Assembly (NCBI RefSeq): GCF_900496995.4
Contig: NC_044029.1
Span: forward strand, 6,882,001 to 6,946,000
Length of the DNA: 64,000 nt
Source: Aquila chrysaetos chrysaetos
Taxonomy: Eukaryota > Chordata > Aves > Accipitriformes > Accipitridae
Direction of reading: 5' to 3'
Below the pieces are notes generated by a model. It saw only the letters and a program-made list of their open reading frames with translations. It was not told the DNA's origin and did no database searches. The position numbers and the translations under genes are program-made. This document shows, piece by piece, positions 24,471 to 61,600 of this stretch (positions within the stretch are counted from its first letter, which is position 1; the number at the start of each line of letters is the position of its first letter).

Positions 24471-25839
24471 TTCAAGGTGGTGTTTTAAAAATCAAGATTT
24501 ATGACTTCTACTTTTGGTAAGACATCCTGTAATTGTTGTATTTTCCTCCTCCGCCTACTCTCATTGTGCACGCATGAATACACATATAATTACAAATACC
24601 TTGGTATGTGCGTTTAAAAAGACAATACCCTGATAATTACGCGTAAGGAACAAACATATATGCTGAATAGCTGTAGAAAATCTGAACAACATGCTTTATT
24701 TTAATGCTCGCTTCTGTTCTACCTGGAATCCTTCAAGGCTTCACATTCATACAGTTATAGCGTAGAAAAGACACAGAGAATTCATAACCTCGTATAAAGC
24801 TTGTAAGTTGTATCACCCTCCAAAATATCAAATACCCCAATTTGTCTGCTACGTTGACCTACCAGTAACTAAAATATTGGCAACTATATATACGTTTCCA
24901 CAATGCCAAGGTGTAGCCTGGCATGCAAAGCCCCACAAACCCCAGCATTTCATTTCTTTCTCTGTTTCTGTCCCCATCTGAAAAAGGCTGAGCTCACCCA
25001 CACCAGCACGTAACCTCTAAAATTGCTGTAAAGAAAGCTAGTGCCTCTGTATGGACGTTTAACAAAAGACATTTACAGTTCTGCAAGCATCGGTGAAGAC
25101 ACCAGCTGAACAGGGACTTTTTACTCACTTTTTTTTTATAGTATATTTCTTACGCTGGTCAGGATGTAGCAGCTAACAGTTATTTGCATTATGCTGGAGT
25201 ATTAACATTATATTAATATTTTATTTTAAACAGAATTCCTTAGTTCAAAGTATATGGTATCTATAAAGTCCAATTCTCTTTCTACCAATCTTTGAAAGTG
25301 TGACACTGTGGCAGGGAAGGTTAAACCTGTTTTTCTGGAACTGTTTCCTAGCCCAAGAATGTTATATAGCTTATTATGTTGTTCCCATCCCAGGATAATT
25401 ATGCAGAAAGTTCTGTGATGGTTTTTTTTTATTTTGGTTTGGGTTTTTTTGTTTTGTTTTTGTCATTGCTTTTTGTTTGATGATGTGCTTACACAATTTC
25501 TTCTGGCTGCTTGCAAGAGAGACATATATCCCGCATGCAGGACCACTGTTTTGTAGACAGGCAGTAAATATTAGACTGCAGAAAGCAGTTTTTAAGTTTT
25601 CAAAGAATACTAGCTGCACTAACACTCACTGAATGCTATAACATGGTATCTATCTAGGATTATTTAAAAAAAAAAAAAAATACGTAGCATAGTAATGTAC
25701 GTAACAGAGTAAGCTATGTTATTTTGATCCCAGGCAGGAATGTCTTACCTTTTCGTAAGCTATGTTGGAGGTTTGGGGGGCAGATTCTTCTTGATCGGTT
25801 GAAACACTATACGAAGAGCGTTACAGTTTTGTGTGGAGA

Positions 25840-26780
25840 GGTAGTGAGGTGAAGGACGGGTGGAAGGAGAGGCGTCTTCCAGCCTTCCCCTTCTCGAGGT
25901 TTCTGTCTAAGCAAAGCAGGATTCCTAGGCTGAAAGCCGCAGAAGCGTAATTTTGGTTACACGGCAGTGGCTGAAGCAGGACTCTACAGGAGGAGCAGGT
26001 TCTGCTGCCGTCCCAGACATTTTGCCAGGCAGAGGCGGATTACAGAGCCTCTGCAAGAAAAAGCCCAGCCACGTACACTCACCCAAATTGGGACTCTTCC
26101 CAGTGCTTTTGTGGGATGCAAAGTTTGCAAGAGCCTGGGGCGGGCTGCTAACTTCCCAGAATTGTTTTGATCTTCATCGAGTCTGTCCAAAGAAAACTTC
26201 AGGAAGGAACAAATGCCTGCACGTTCAGCCCAAAACTCCATACCCTGGAAGAAGGTATGCGAGCAGCTTTACAGCTACGAGGCACGGCTAGATCTTGCAA
26301 AAACCTCATCTGACAACGAAGTGGCAGACGGCTGAACTACTGCACCTGAAGAGCTGCTCTCAGCACCCCTTGGTCTGGGAACACCCAAGCGCCGTGAGGA
26401 AGGGAAAGCTGCCGAGATGTTGTGGACAACCTGCATGCACAGCGCCAAAATGTTTCAGCAGCTTTTGCTTTGGGTGAGTGCTTACTCCTCTACCAGAAAA
26501 ATGACATTTCTCACAGGTCAGTGCTTTGCTCCAAGTCCCATTAAAGATGAGGCTGCCTACCCCGCAGGCCGAGTAATAAAACATACTGTTGTCAGCAATT
26601 TAAATCCATTTTGGGGGAAGTCAGTAACCGCACTGTCATACCTCCCGGAAAACAAAGAACACGTGCATCTTTCGCATCCCGTGGGCACAGAACAAACCTG
26701 TGTCCCCTGCAGAGCAGGAGGATCTTCGGAGCCCATCTGCTTCACGCCAGAGAGCCACTGGGGAGCTGGATGAGAAGTCC
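25840..26780. other. Moderately GC-rich interval with many short frames
   Basis: GC content rises to about half, against an AT-rich background, and short overlapping frames occur on both strands. A TTGG|GTGAGT donor lies at 26474 on the plus strand and AAAAG|GTAAGA near 25750 on the minus strand. No known gene or repeat is recognised. Confidence 0.35.
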
Positions 26781-27253
26781 CTGTAGGTTTTACAGCTATG
26801 CAGGTATTATTTCACAGGTTGAAGCTGAGACCCACTTACCTAAGACTGCACTAATTACATGAAATTTTCCTTTTAAATATACTGAAATTGACGTTATGTT
26901 CCAAAATAAGGTGCAGTTCTTTCCATAGTAAATCTCCACAACTGAGCAGAGATCTAAAGCTTCCTATTTCCCTCAAAGACTCCAGCAACACACGTGTTGC
27001 ATGTTTTCTTGCTTTTCTTTATATGAAACCTTCCATCCACAGCAATTTTCCTGTTTACTCCTGCTTGACTTTATCTCTTCCAGTATTGCCTAATGCACAA
27101 ACTGCATTGCACATTGAAAAGAATTTCTGTCCCACTTCATCATTTGTGACTCCACTCTCCAACACTCTGTACATGCCCGTTTGTAGGAAAAGGTTTCCTA
27201 TTCTTCACAATACCCAGCTATTTCCCTGACAGAGCTGATAAAAACCAATAGAC

Positions 27254-27279
27254 AAAAAAAAAAAAAAAAAAAAAAAAAA
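27254..27279. repeat. Poly-A run (26 A)
   Basis: Longest homopolymer in the window. It could be the tail of an old retrocopy on the plus strand (26.9-27.25 kb), but that sequence is not recognised. Confidence 0.8.
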
Positions 27280-30200
27280 TCAGATCTGAACGATCATGTT
27301 TTTAACTGGTTGTAATGCAAAGAGTAATACTTAGAAAATGAAGCCCTAGGATGTTTCATGTGCAATACAGACAAAAAAATTTCCATACTCAAAAGATTAA
27401 CCTACAATTGCACTCGTCTTTCTGAAACTGCACTACCCGTAAGTATCCAGTTGTCCCAACTATATGCGTGTATATCCAATTAATCCTTATGTTTACATGT
27501 ATTTACCTCTCTTTATGCATATACTCACCTGCAAAAGATCCAAAAATTAATCCGACAAAATGCACGAGACTGCACTGAAATTATATGCACAAATGTGTAT
27601 AACATTTAAAACGCTTATTGCAGCTGTAACATGTAAGTTTGAACAATTTGTGTATATATGCAAAGATGATATAAAACATCTCTTCAGGTTTCTTCAGCAA
27701 CCACTGCCATTGCATTGTATAAGAAGAGGGCTACAAATTATTTTAGTATGCCTGTCCCATCCTTGGAAGTTTCCAGTTCTTGCATATTAGTGAAATAGGG
27801 AGTTCTGAAAAGGGATGACATTTATGGTGTTCTTGCACATGAGGATGACAGGGAGAGGAGAAAAGATAGGTTGAACTGAAAGCAGAAGAATGCCTGTCGA
27901 TTATTCTGTTCTATCTGCAAGCAGACAAAGCCAAAATTATTCTCTTTGATAGTTTACCTATGAGAAAATGCTATTTTGATTATTTTTCAGAAGTTATGCC
28001 ACTTCAATTTACTGAACCATTTTTCTCATGTGAGTTTAATTTTAATATGGTTGACACATCCTAACAGGCTAAATACAACTCAGCACACTGACATTAGTCA
28101 AAATACTTGTTTTTACTAAAATTTCTTTAAAAGAGACAGAAGGGGCATGGTGCCTGATAACAGACTGAAAGACTTAACTCCAGCATCCTTCAGCTTACAT
28201 TAGTCTGATGATTTTAGTTAGTTAAACCTGATGGCACCTCTTAGTATCAATAAACCTAACAATTCTTGCTAGTCCCTAAGGAAGAGCTACTTGGATGGTC
28301 AAGATGAGAGCAGTGTGACAGAGGCTCAGCTGCAGAAATCCAGAATGTGCCTTTACTCCCCTCTTCAATTTACAGATCGAATGAAAGTGTTGCGGCAACA
28401 GGACTCCGGGAGCTCTTGATATCAGAGAGAGGAGAATCCTGGCCTGCTCCATCACAAAGTACCTTTTCTTACTACTTAGTTCCTTCCATTTTCAAATGAA
28501 TGTTCCTTTGTATAACCCAGAACAATGACTAATTCTTTTGTAAAACAAAGGTTTGGACGGAAGACTTAATATGCAAGTTAAAGTTTCCATAAAGGTCAAC
28601 ATACCAGCTATTTTAGCTACAAGTATCCGAGTTATTCACAGACAAGATAAAACTGCGATTTTCAAGGTGTGGTCAATAGATTCCTGGGAGCACTTCACTA
28701 CAAGTGGCACTTAAAAATTTTTGTATGAAGAACAGCTGCGCACCACGTATCTGTTCCTGTCCGCAGCTTTTAAATCATGTTTTTAAAAACCCACTTCCCC
28801 CCCCGCCCCCCCAGTTATTAACCATGCAAGCAATTGTTGTGGTAACATTACAAATGATACATAATAAAGAAAAAGTCTGTCCAAGGCCTTCAACCACTGA
28901 AAATCCCTCCCACAGAGATAAATACTACATCTTACAGCTGGATTACTGCCTGAGGCAGAAAGCTGAGCAGTTACAGAAAGGATTAAGTTTAAACAGAAGA
29001 GTTGCTAAGGAATACTTCTACATCATGAAATAAGACCAAACATGAAGAGTAAGAGTTAGATTTAATGATTAATTAAATTATTACTGAACCCAGCTCTTAC
29101 ACTTCTTTTCTTTCTCATAATTAAGGAAAACATCAGGTTTAGGTAATCGGTAGTATATTTAAACAAAAATATATGCATTGCACAAGGATAAAAGCAACAC
29201 TGAAATTGCAAAGATTTTCATTTCATGTAAAAAATTAAAATGATGCGTTAGTGGAAAAGCATAAATGGGAATATTTTAGTAGCCAAAATAAATATTTAAT
29301 AAAAACCACACACCCATGACAAAGTATCAAAACAACAGAACTTAGTATTTGGAAGAATACTGTCTACATTTCCTTGTGTTAAACATTGCTAAATTCAGTG
29401 GCTTAATTATTATCACACTTCCTTCAGCAATCATTTGCTTACATTAGTGTTGTAAAAAGTCATGAGAATAGAAATACTGTTCCAATGACAGAAATAGTAA
29501 AGCCAGTTTGCTATAAACAAGAAAGAATTTACTACACACCAAGGAGTCAATCCACAGCCATTGATACAAAGTCAACAAGGACTACTGCATAGCATACTGG
29601 TTACTGTACCAAAAGTGCATTTATCAGCATTCAACGAACTGGGGAAAAAGTGAGAAAACCACCCTTTTTTATATCATTTTTAAAAACAACCAGGTGATAG
29701 ACAGTTGAAGAAAAAACACACATTTCCTTTAAAAGTAAAAGCATAGTCTAAAGATCTTAAGAGCACCATAAGATTTCTATCAGGTAAAACAGTACAAACC
29801 ATTAGCATTGTAAGTAAAGAACAATTAAAAGGTTACTATATCATTCCATATTTAGAATGCAACTGAAAATTTTAGTCTGTTGTTGCATCCTCCTATACTA
29901 CAACCAGTGGCATTTTGATGACTTTGTTAAGTTCTGGAAACAAATAATGCAAAGATAAACTCTTTTTCATGTACAGCAGAGGTCTAGAAAGATTTAAACT
30001 GATGATGTGTAAACTGAAATGTAGATAATGTTAATACAAACAGATTTATATGGGGGAAAGCAGCAGTGTCTGGCTTATCCCATTAATTCTCCATTCAGTT
30101 CTTAAGCTGATTCTTTGAAAGTAGCATTACTGAACATCCCTGACTACCAGTGCTTTTTGAGTGCTATTTTCTCACTATTAGGATTCTGCATCTAAGATTA

Positions 30201-30289
30201 TTCTCAACTCTTTATCCTTCGATTCCCACCCCCCCATCGTATTTAAAAGTTGCAGTTTTCTCACATAAAGCACTGTAATGCCTTTTGCT
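27280..30289. other. Downstream flank or long 3'UTR of TMTC3
   Basis: AT-rich, no gene. It may hold the distal part of the TMTC3 3'UTR; ATTAAA variants on the minus strand lie at 29066-29061, 28046-28041 and 28040-28035. It includes a G-rich minus-strand run at 28797-28812. Confidence 0.5.
28797..28812 (-). other. G-rich run (G7CG8) downstream of TMTC3
   Basis: C8-G-C7 on the plus strand, so G7CG8 in gene orientation, 1.6 kb after the stop codon. Such G-runs can slow polymerase or form G-quadruplexes; function here is inferred. Confidence 0.5.
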
Positions 30290-30416
30290 GCTTGCTAAGT
30301 GATATGCAACTTTATTTCTATTTTCAAAGCACTGAGACCACTTTCCAGTTGGATCACATATTAAACAATAATTAAAAATAGTATTCTCCCCTTACTCTAT
30401 CGTGACATGATAAAGA
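30290..30416 (-). other. TMTC3: TMTC3 3'UTR, proximal part
   Basis: Sequence just after the stop codon on the minus strand. A canonical AATAAA lies at 30316-30311, about 100 nt after the stop. The exact end is not visible. A longer 3'UTR is likely by comparison with mammals, and ATTAAA variants occur further on at 29066-29061, 28046-28041 and 28040-28035. Confidence 0.55.
30311..30316 (-). terminator. Proximal poly(A) signal AATAAA of TMTC3
   Basis: TTTATT on the plus strand reads AATAAA in gene orientation, 101 nt after the TAG stop. I saw no other canonical hexamer on this strand back to about 27 kb. Use of this site is inferred. Confidence 0.5.
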
Positions 30417-55657
<25,241 letters not shown>

Positions 55658-55685
55658 CTTCTCTAAGAGTTTTCATGGACAAAAG

Positions 55686-58600
55686 CTGAAATATATGGAC
55701 AGAAACTTGAGTAGTTTTACTGATTAAAAACTAAACTTGATAAATAAAGTCAAATTACAACATCCGGTATTTTAGAAGTTAATGACACTACGTATCTAAA
55801 AATCAGTAAGATAGAAAGCTCTCCTAAAGTGTCATCCATCTTACACAACTTAGTGTTTTAAAGAAACACTCTCATTAAAAAGTCTCACCCCTAAAAAGCC
55901 CTCATATGAGCTAGATACACTGCTACATTTCATGTTTTACTAAAAAAAGAAGATTGATGATAAATTGTGATGTAGTTTTTAAGCAGACAGCTATGCAGTT
56001 CAAGTGAATGCTGCAAACTATGAAAATTAAGTTCTCTAGAACCCTGAGTTGTTTAACATACTGACACAGAATACTAAGTTACCAAAAAGGCAGAGAGTGT
56101 GTTAATTACGCATGTTTTTTAGGATAAAGGTGTTTCTCAAAATATTTCAAATGCAATTAAAAAAACAAATTTCAAACATTCTGAAGAACAAAGAGGAAAT
56201 GAAGAACTTCATAAATACAGGTGTTCAAGAACAGGTGAAGAAGGACATTAGTAATAATAGTAAGCTAAACTTACCATTGAAGCTCACACTTTTTTCATTT
56301 GCATTCTTCATAGAAGTTCGTGAAAAGTATTTTTTTTCTCAACTCTGCCAATTACTCCAATGCCACTGAATATTCATGAGTCCTGTCTAAAGAAAAATAG
56401 CATGCAAAAAAGACTACAAATGAACTTCATTATGTTATTTTCTCTCATCTTGCATAAACTTCCTAAGCCCTAGATATTATTAAGCAGAAGTTTTATGATT
56501 ATTTAAAAAATACATGGGTGACCTGATCAAAAGGTGAAATTACTATGTATTGGGTTGTTTGAAAACACTGTTCTGCCGTGGAAGAATAAGAAGGTAACTA
56601 CAGGTCAAAGGCATTCTTTTTGACCACTGGATGACACAGCATGTATTACTGGCAATTGTTGGGATCGAAGATATTGGAAGGGTACAGACAGTTGAACACT
56701 GACTTAAGTTTTGTGAAGAAGGAGAGATGACTGAACAAAAATATATAGCATTTTCCCCAAAACTAGAAAGGGGTAACATCTGTAAGGGCACAGAACAGCT
56801 AATATTACCTGGATAATGTAGACCCATAAATACGTAAAAACACCAGCCTTATGTCTATCAGGGCTCACACATCAAAGCTGATGAGTTATTTGGAAGCTAT
56901 AATCTCTTTTGTTGTCCTAAACCCTGAAAAGCTAGTGATTTTTTTTTTTGCTTTGGTTTGTTGGGGGGTTTTTTAATTGTGTTCAGGTTTAAGTATACTA
57001 TCTTCTAAAAAGAGGTCACAGAGATACCTCATTCAGATAGGTAATCTCAGCTGTGGTTTGCAGCCTGGGCCTGAGAGCATGACAATCGCCTATCACAACT
57101 AGTGGTAAAGGAGCAGTGGTACAGGAAGGAATGCATGTGCAACAGGATGCAGGTGCAATTAAACTAAAAACCAGGACAAAGATCATTTAAAAGGAATCAA
57201 ACCAATCCATTCAGTGTTACTCACATAATGGCAGTGAAGGTGTTTTCTTCTTTTGTAGTACTTGGAGCACTGGCTATTGGTGTTACTTCAACCAAGAAAG
57301 AGCCTTTTTTCAAAGCTGCCACCACCTTTGTAATAAAAAAAAGAAAAAAACCACAATGTTAAATGTTAAAGGGTGCTGCTACATCTGTTTGCCAGGCTGG
57401 ATGACAGTACTTTAAAACACTAAGCCAAGGTTAAGTCTGAACACATTTATGGTTTTCTTGGAAGCCAGAGAAATCTTATTTAAAAAGAAAATAAAGCATA
57501 CTGCAGGAATACCTGAAAAGACAGCCCACTTTTGAACTTCAACTCACCGAAGTTTTTTAGTTCTGCCCCCAAAGAATGTGGAGAAGAAGAAACTGCTGAT
57601 CCTCACCCTGCTAGAAACAGAGTTTGAAACTCCTTGTTTGCAACAGGTTCTCAACAGTGCACTTCCTACTTCTTGAAGTTCACTATTTCTACTGAAAAGC
57701 AGTGACATCTGAAAAGGACCTACAGCAAACATGTAATGATTTTCCAACACACATTTTTTAAATACTGTGTTCCAAAAATTAATGGGACAAGATAATATTG
57801 CCACACAGAACCAACCATAAGGCTTATTTAAATTCACCCTTTAAGAAAAAGCATCACAAGGGAGTAGTTTTTTGGTGATCTGTGACTTCTTTATTAACAA
57901 TGTAAGTTTATTGTATTGGTTGAAGCAGCAAGCCCTTGCAGATACTACTTTGCATAACAAGGAGTAATTCTGAGGTAATTCTTTAACAACCCTATTTCAG
58001 AAACAGCTACTGCTACCCAATTAGGAAAAAAAAGGATAGATTCCTAAGTATAGCTTCCTATCAAAAGGAAAAACTTAACCAACCTTAATTGCTAGCTCCT
58101 CAAATACTTTTTGTAGGTTTTTACTTTTCCTTTCCCTACACAGAATATATGTCAAGACAGCTACTCTACTTATCCCTTAATCCTAAGGCAATTCTGATGC
58201 TTTCACAAGCCTTTCTTTTTGCTCTGAATTTCTAGTATTTCTTCCACTCAGAACTCTAACTTTACACCACTACTGACCACGCTGTTCCCTGACAGAGCTA
58301 CGTTACATGCCAACTGTAGGGAAAATACTGTTTTCATTTGAATGAAAGGGAACTCTTAGGCATAAAGAAATAAATTAAGATTTTTAGCTACATCCAAAGT
58401 CAGGTTTAAGTGGCTAGCCCACCAACAGAGAACGCTGTTTAAGAACTCCAGAAAAAATTCACTTTTAACATCACAATTTTTTAATTTGAAATTCGCCCTC
58501 TCCTTTACATGCACATTTCAACCACAGACATGATTGCAAATACATGCAAATATATGGCTATAATTTGGTCTTTCAAGCCAAACATTTGAGCCACAGACAC

Positions 58601-61600
58601 TCCACGCAATTCTGAACAGCTTACTAAATTTACTGTAAGGAATGAACATATGCAACAATGCATTGTTCTGGTTTTAGCGGCAAGGCACAGAACACACTGC
58701 TTGAACTCTGCCAAGCTTGGTAACCTCAAATGCATCACACATTAAATTTTTGTTGTTGCACACATCAAATTGCAAAAGCACTAGGAGGTCTTGGCAACAG
58801 ACAGGCATAATGGATATCTGAAAAGCCCCGATTTTCCAGCAATCTACTTCCAGGGCAAGCAGAAAGAGAAAAATGGGAAATGCAAGGCCACATACAATCT
58901 GTAGATCGCACAAAACTGTAGCACGGATACTTTACTACTTCTGACTTGCATTCTGGCATTCCAAGGTCTTATTTTCCTAAAATTTACTGTAGAGATACAT
59001 GAAGTTAGGAAATTACTTTTTCCACCTGGTCCAGTAACAGGGTAGTCTAATGTTCTTGCTGAATTAAAGCATAAACATGGAAGAGATGTTTTTCCAGTCC
59101 TTTATGTTAGCATAACAAGGCAGATTTCAAGGAAGGCTAACCATCAGAACTACTAATTTGTATCTGCTACTACAGCTGGGTCCACAACCAAAATCCAAGC
59201 TTCAAACCTGGAATGACCATCAACATGTTGAAAATGCAAGACTAAAACTGAGGGAGGCTTATAAAACCTCATCTGTACTTGGTAAGCCAGGCAAAAGTAT
59301 GTCTGCCATTAATCTCAGTGGAAAACAGCAATTGCTATTTGGCAGCCAACACTCTTTTCACGCCAACTATCTGTTACCAGTTTGATGTTGGAAAGTAAGA
59401 AGCCATATAAGGAGTATGCAAGACTGAGAACCTCACAGATCACAGATGTGCAAAAGACTGCTGAAGCCTTGGTATGATTGGGGTCCTCAAGTGAGTGGAT
59501 ATATTCCCCTTCTTGCCCAACTGACATGTTGAAATTTGCTATCAACCCAAGTACGGACTTGCAAGTGCCAGTATTTCACCACTCCCAGTGATGGATGTAT
59601 TGATAAATACCCGTAAAATGCTGCCTAACAACTTGTTTGTTAATACTGGCTTGCTGTAGTGGAGAACCACATCACTGACTGCTCCAACACATGTAAACAG
59701 ATTGACTGTCCCTCAAGTTTTTTCATCTCACCTACTTGCTACCTTCACAGCTTGTCATACTGCCCATCAGATACCTTAACCAGCCCTTGGGCTGTACAAC
59801 TGCCAGTTCGTGGTCTATGGAACAGACACAGAGCCCCCATTTGACTGGATGAAATCAGGACAGACACATACTTTATTACCAAGATTTCTGTTGGATGTTT
59901 TAATTTACAACAATATCTGACCATGTCATGAAGAATATACAGCTGAAAACAATAAGCAGCAAGATAAGCCTTGTGAGAAACTGCATGATCATGAGACCTG
60001 ATTGTGGAAAAACAGAATGCCCAAGCTGTGCAAAACACCTGATTGTTAGTCTAATTTTCTAAAGGTGTTTGGCACAGAAATCTGCGTTTTGCACTGTGCT
60101 GTTTTCATGTGCGTACAGAGACATTAAGTGGAAAGGAGAGACAAGAACCAGAGCTCTCAAGCAGGTTTGGCTTGTAAGGCATGTCATTTTCCTTTTCCAA
60201 CTTCTTGAGAACTCTACCAGTTCATCCAGTCTTCTACTTCAAGAACTACAGAAAAGAGTAACACATAACAACAACAACAAAAAAAACCCCAAACCAACCC
60301 AAACCAACCAAACACCAAAAAATTTTAGAAAAGTAGGAAAACAAAATACTTCTCTACAATCACTACCAAATCAATGACACTACAGATGGTTTAGCACAGC
60401 ATACTGCAAAATATAGTAGTCTGCACAAAAAAATTCAACACAAATGAAAAATGCATAATGATGTTCTAAGAGTATCCTCAGTTGGGAGATTTGGGAGTGT
60501 GGAAGCCATTTTCTGCCCACATGAATTTAGGAAAATTTAGGAAGTACATATTTAGGCAGGAATACAGCTGCAATCCCTAGATATGCAACAGCTAATTAGC
60601 ACTCCATAATTAGCTATCACCTAATAAACATGCTATCTGCCACCTTACATCAACAAAAAACCCTTGCAGGAGCAAATATGTTTGTGTTGATTAGACACAT
60701 CTTACTACCTAACTTTAGAAACTTAAACATAACAGTTAAAATTTTTCTTCTACTGGGTAATGGCACTTTTACACCCTGAAGGGCATTAATAACAACTTCT
60801 GTTCCAATCAATCCTACTTCAAAGAAAACTTTCTATGCAAGTCACCTTGTTCTTCTTTAGGAAAAAAAGACATGGGTAGTGGCAGTAATAGAGAATTTGA
60901 GAACCATGGCACTTCCATATGGGAAAAAGCTTGTACAATCTACTTAATCCTGCTCAGGATTTCCACAGAAACTGACAGGAACAAACATGACCATTAAAAC
61001 TCACCTCAAACAGATGTCACAATTGCAAAGTTTCAACCTGTTCCAGCTTTTGTATGCAACCTCTTACTACTCCTGAAAATACCCAGCATAATTGACATAT
61101 TATTGATGTCAAGCTGTCAGAAACCTTTTTTAAAAATTCACCTTATTCACTGTCCATAACAGAATATTAGTTACTACAATCTAAAGATTTTTTTTAATAT
61201 CTCATATTTGGAGAATATTTTCATTCACACTTTATTAAATATTCATAGATATTAAAAATATACCTGACACTTTTCAGTCATACCAAGATGTCAGCATTTT
61301 CAACCATAATCAAACTGCAGCTGTTCTCTGAAGATGACGATGTAAGCATCAGTGAAGCAACAGTCTGCAACTCCATAGAGTCACTTTGATGAACAGTGCT
61401 TTGAGTGTGCAATGTGAAGCATAATTATTATGTAAATCTCAAGGAACTTAAATTTGTGTTATATTAATTAGGCTACTGCAAACAAAAACCAGGCAATTTG
61501 CATATGGATCAGGCAGTTTCCTGAAAAGCTTTGAAAACAAACTAATGAGCATTTATGCACATACCTAATCATAAAATGCAGGCTTCCCACTCTCCTGTTC

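Noticed and set aside
26295..27229. Cluster of plus-strand frames up to 118 codons as a possible retrogene ending in the A26 run
   Set aside because: The frames do not join into one protein and none is recognisable; the poly-A run alone is not enough.
1..30000. KITLG exons (expected convergent neighbour of TMTC3)
   Set aside because: No stretch translates to KITLG; the gene is presumably beyond the left edge.
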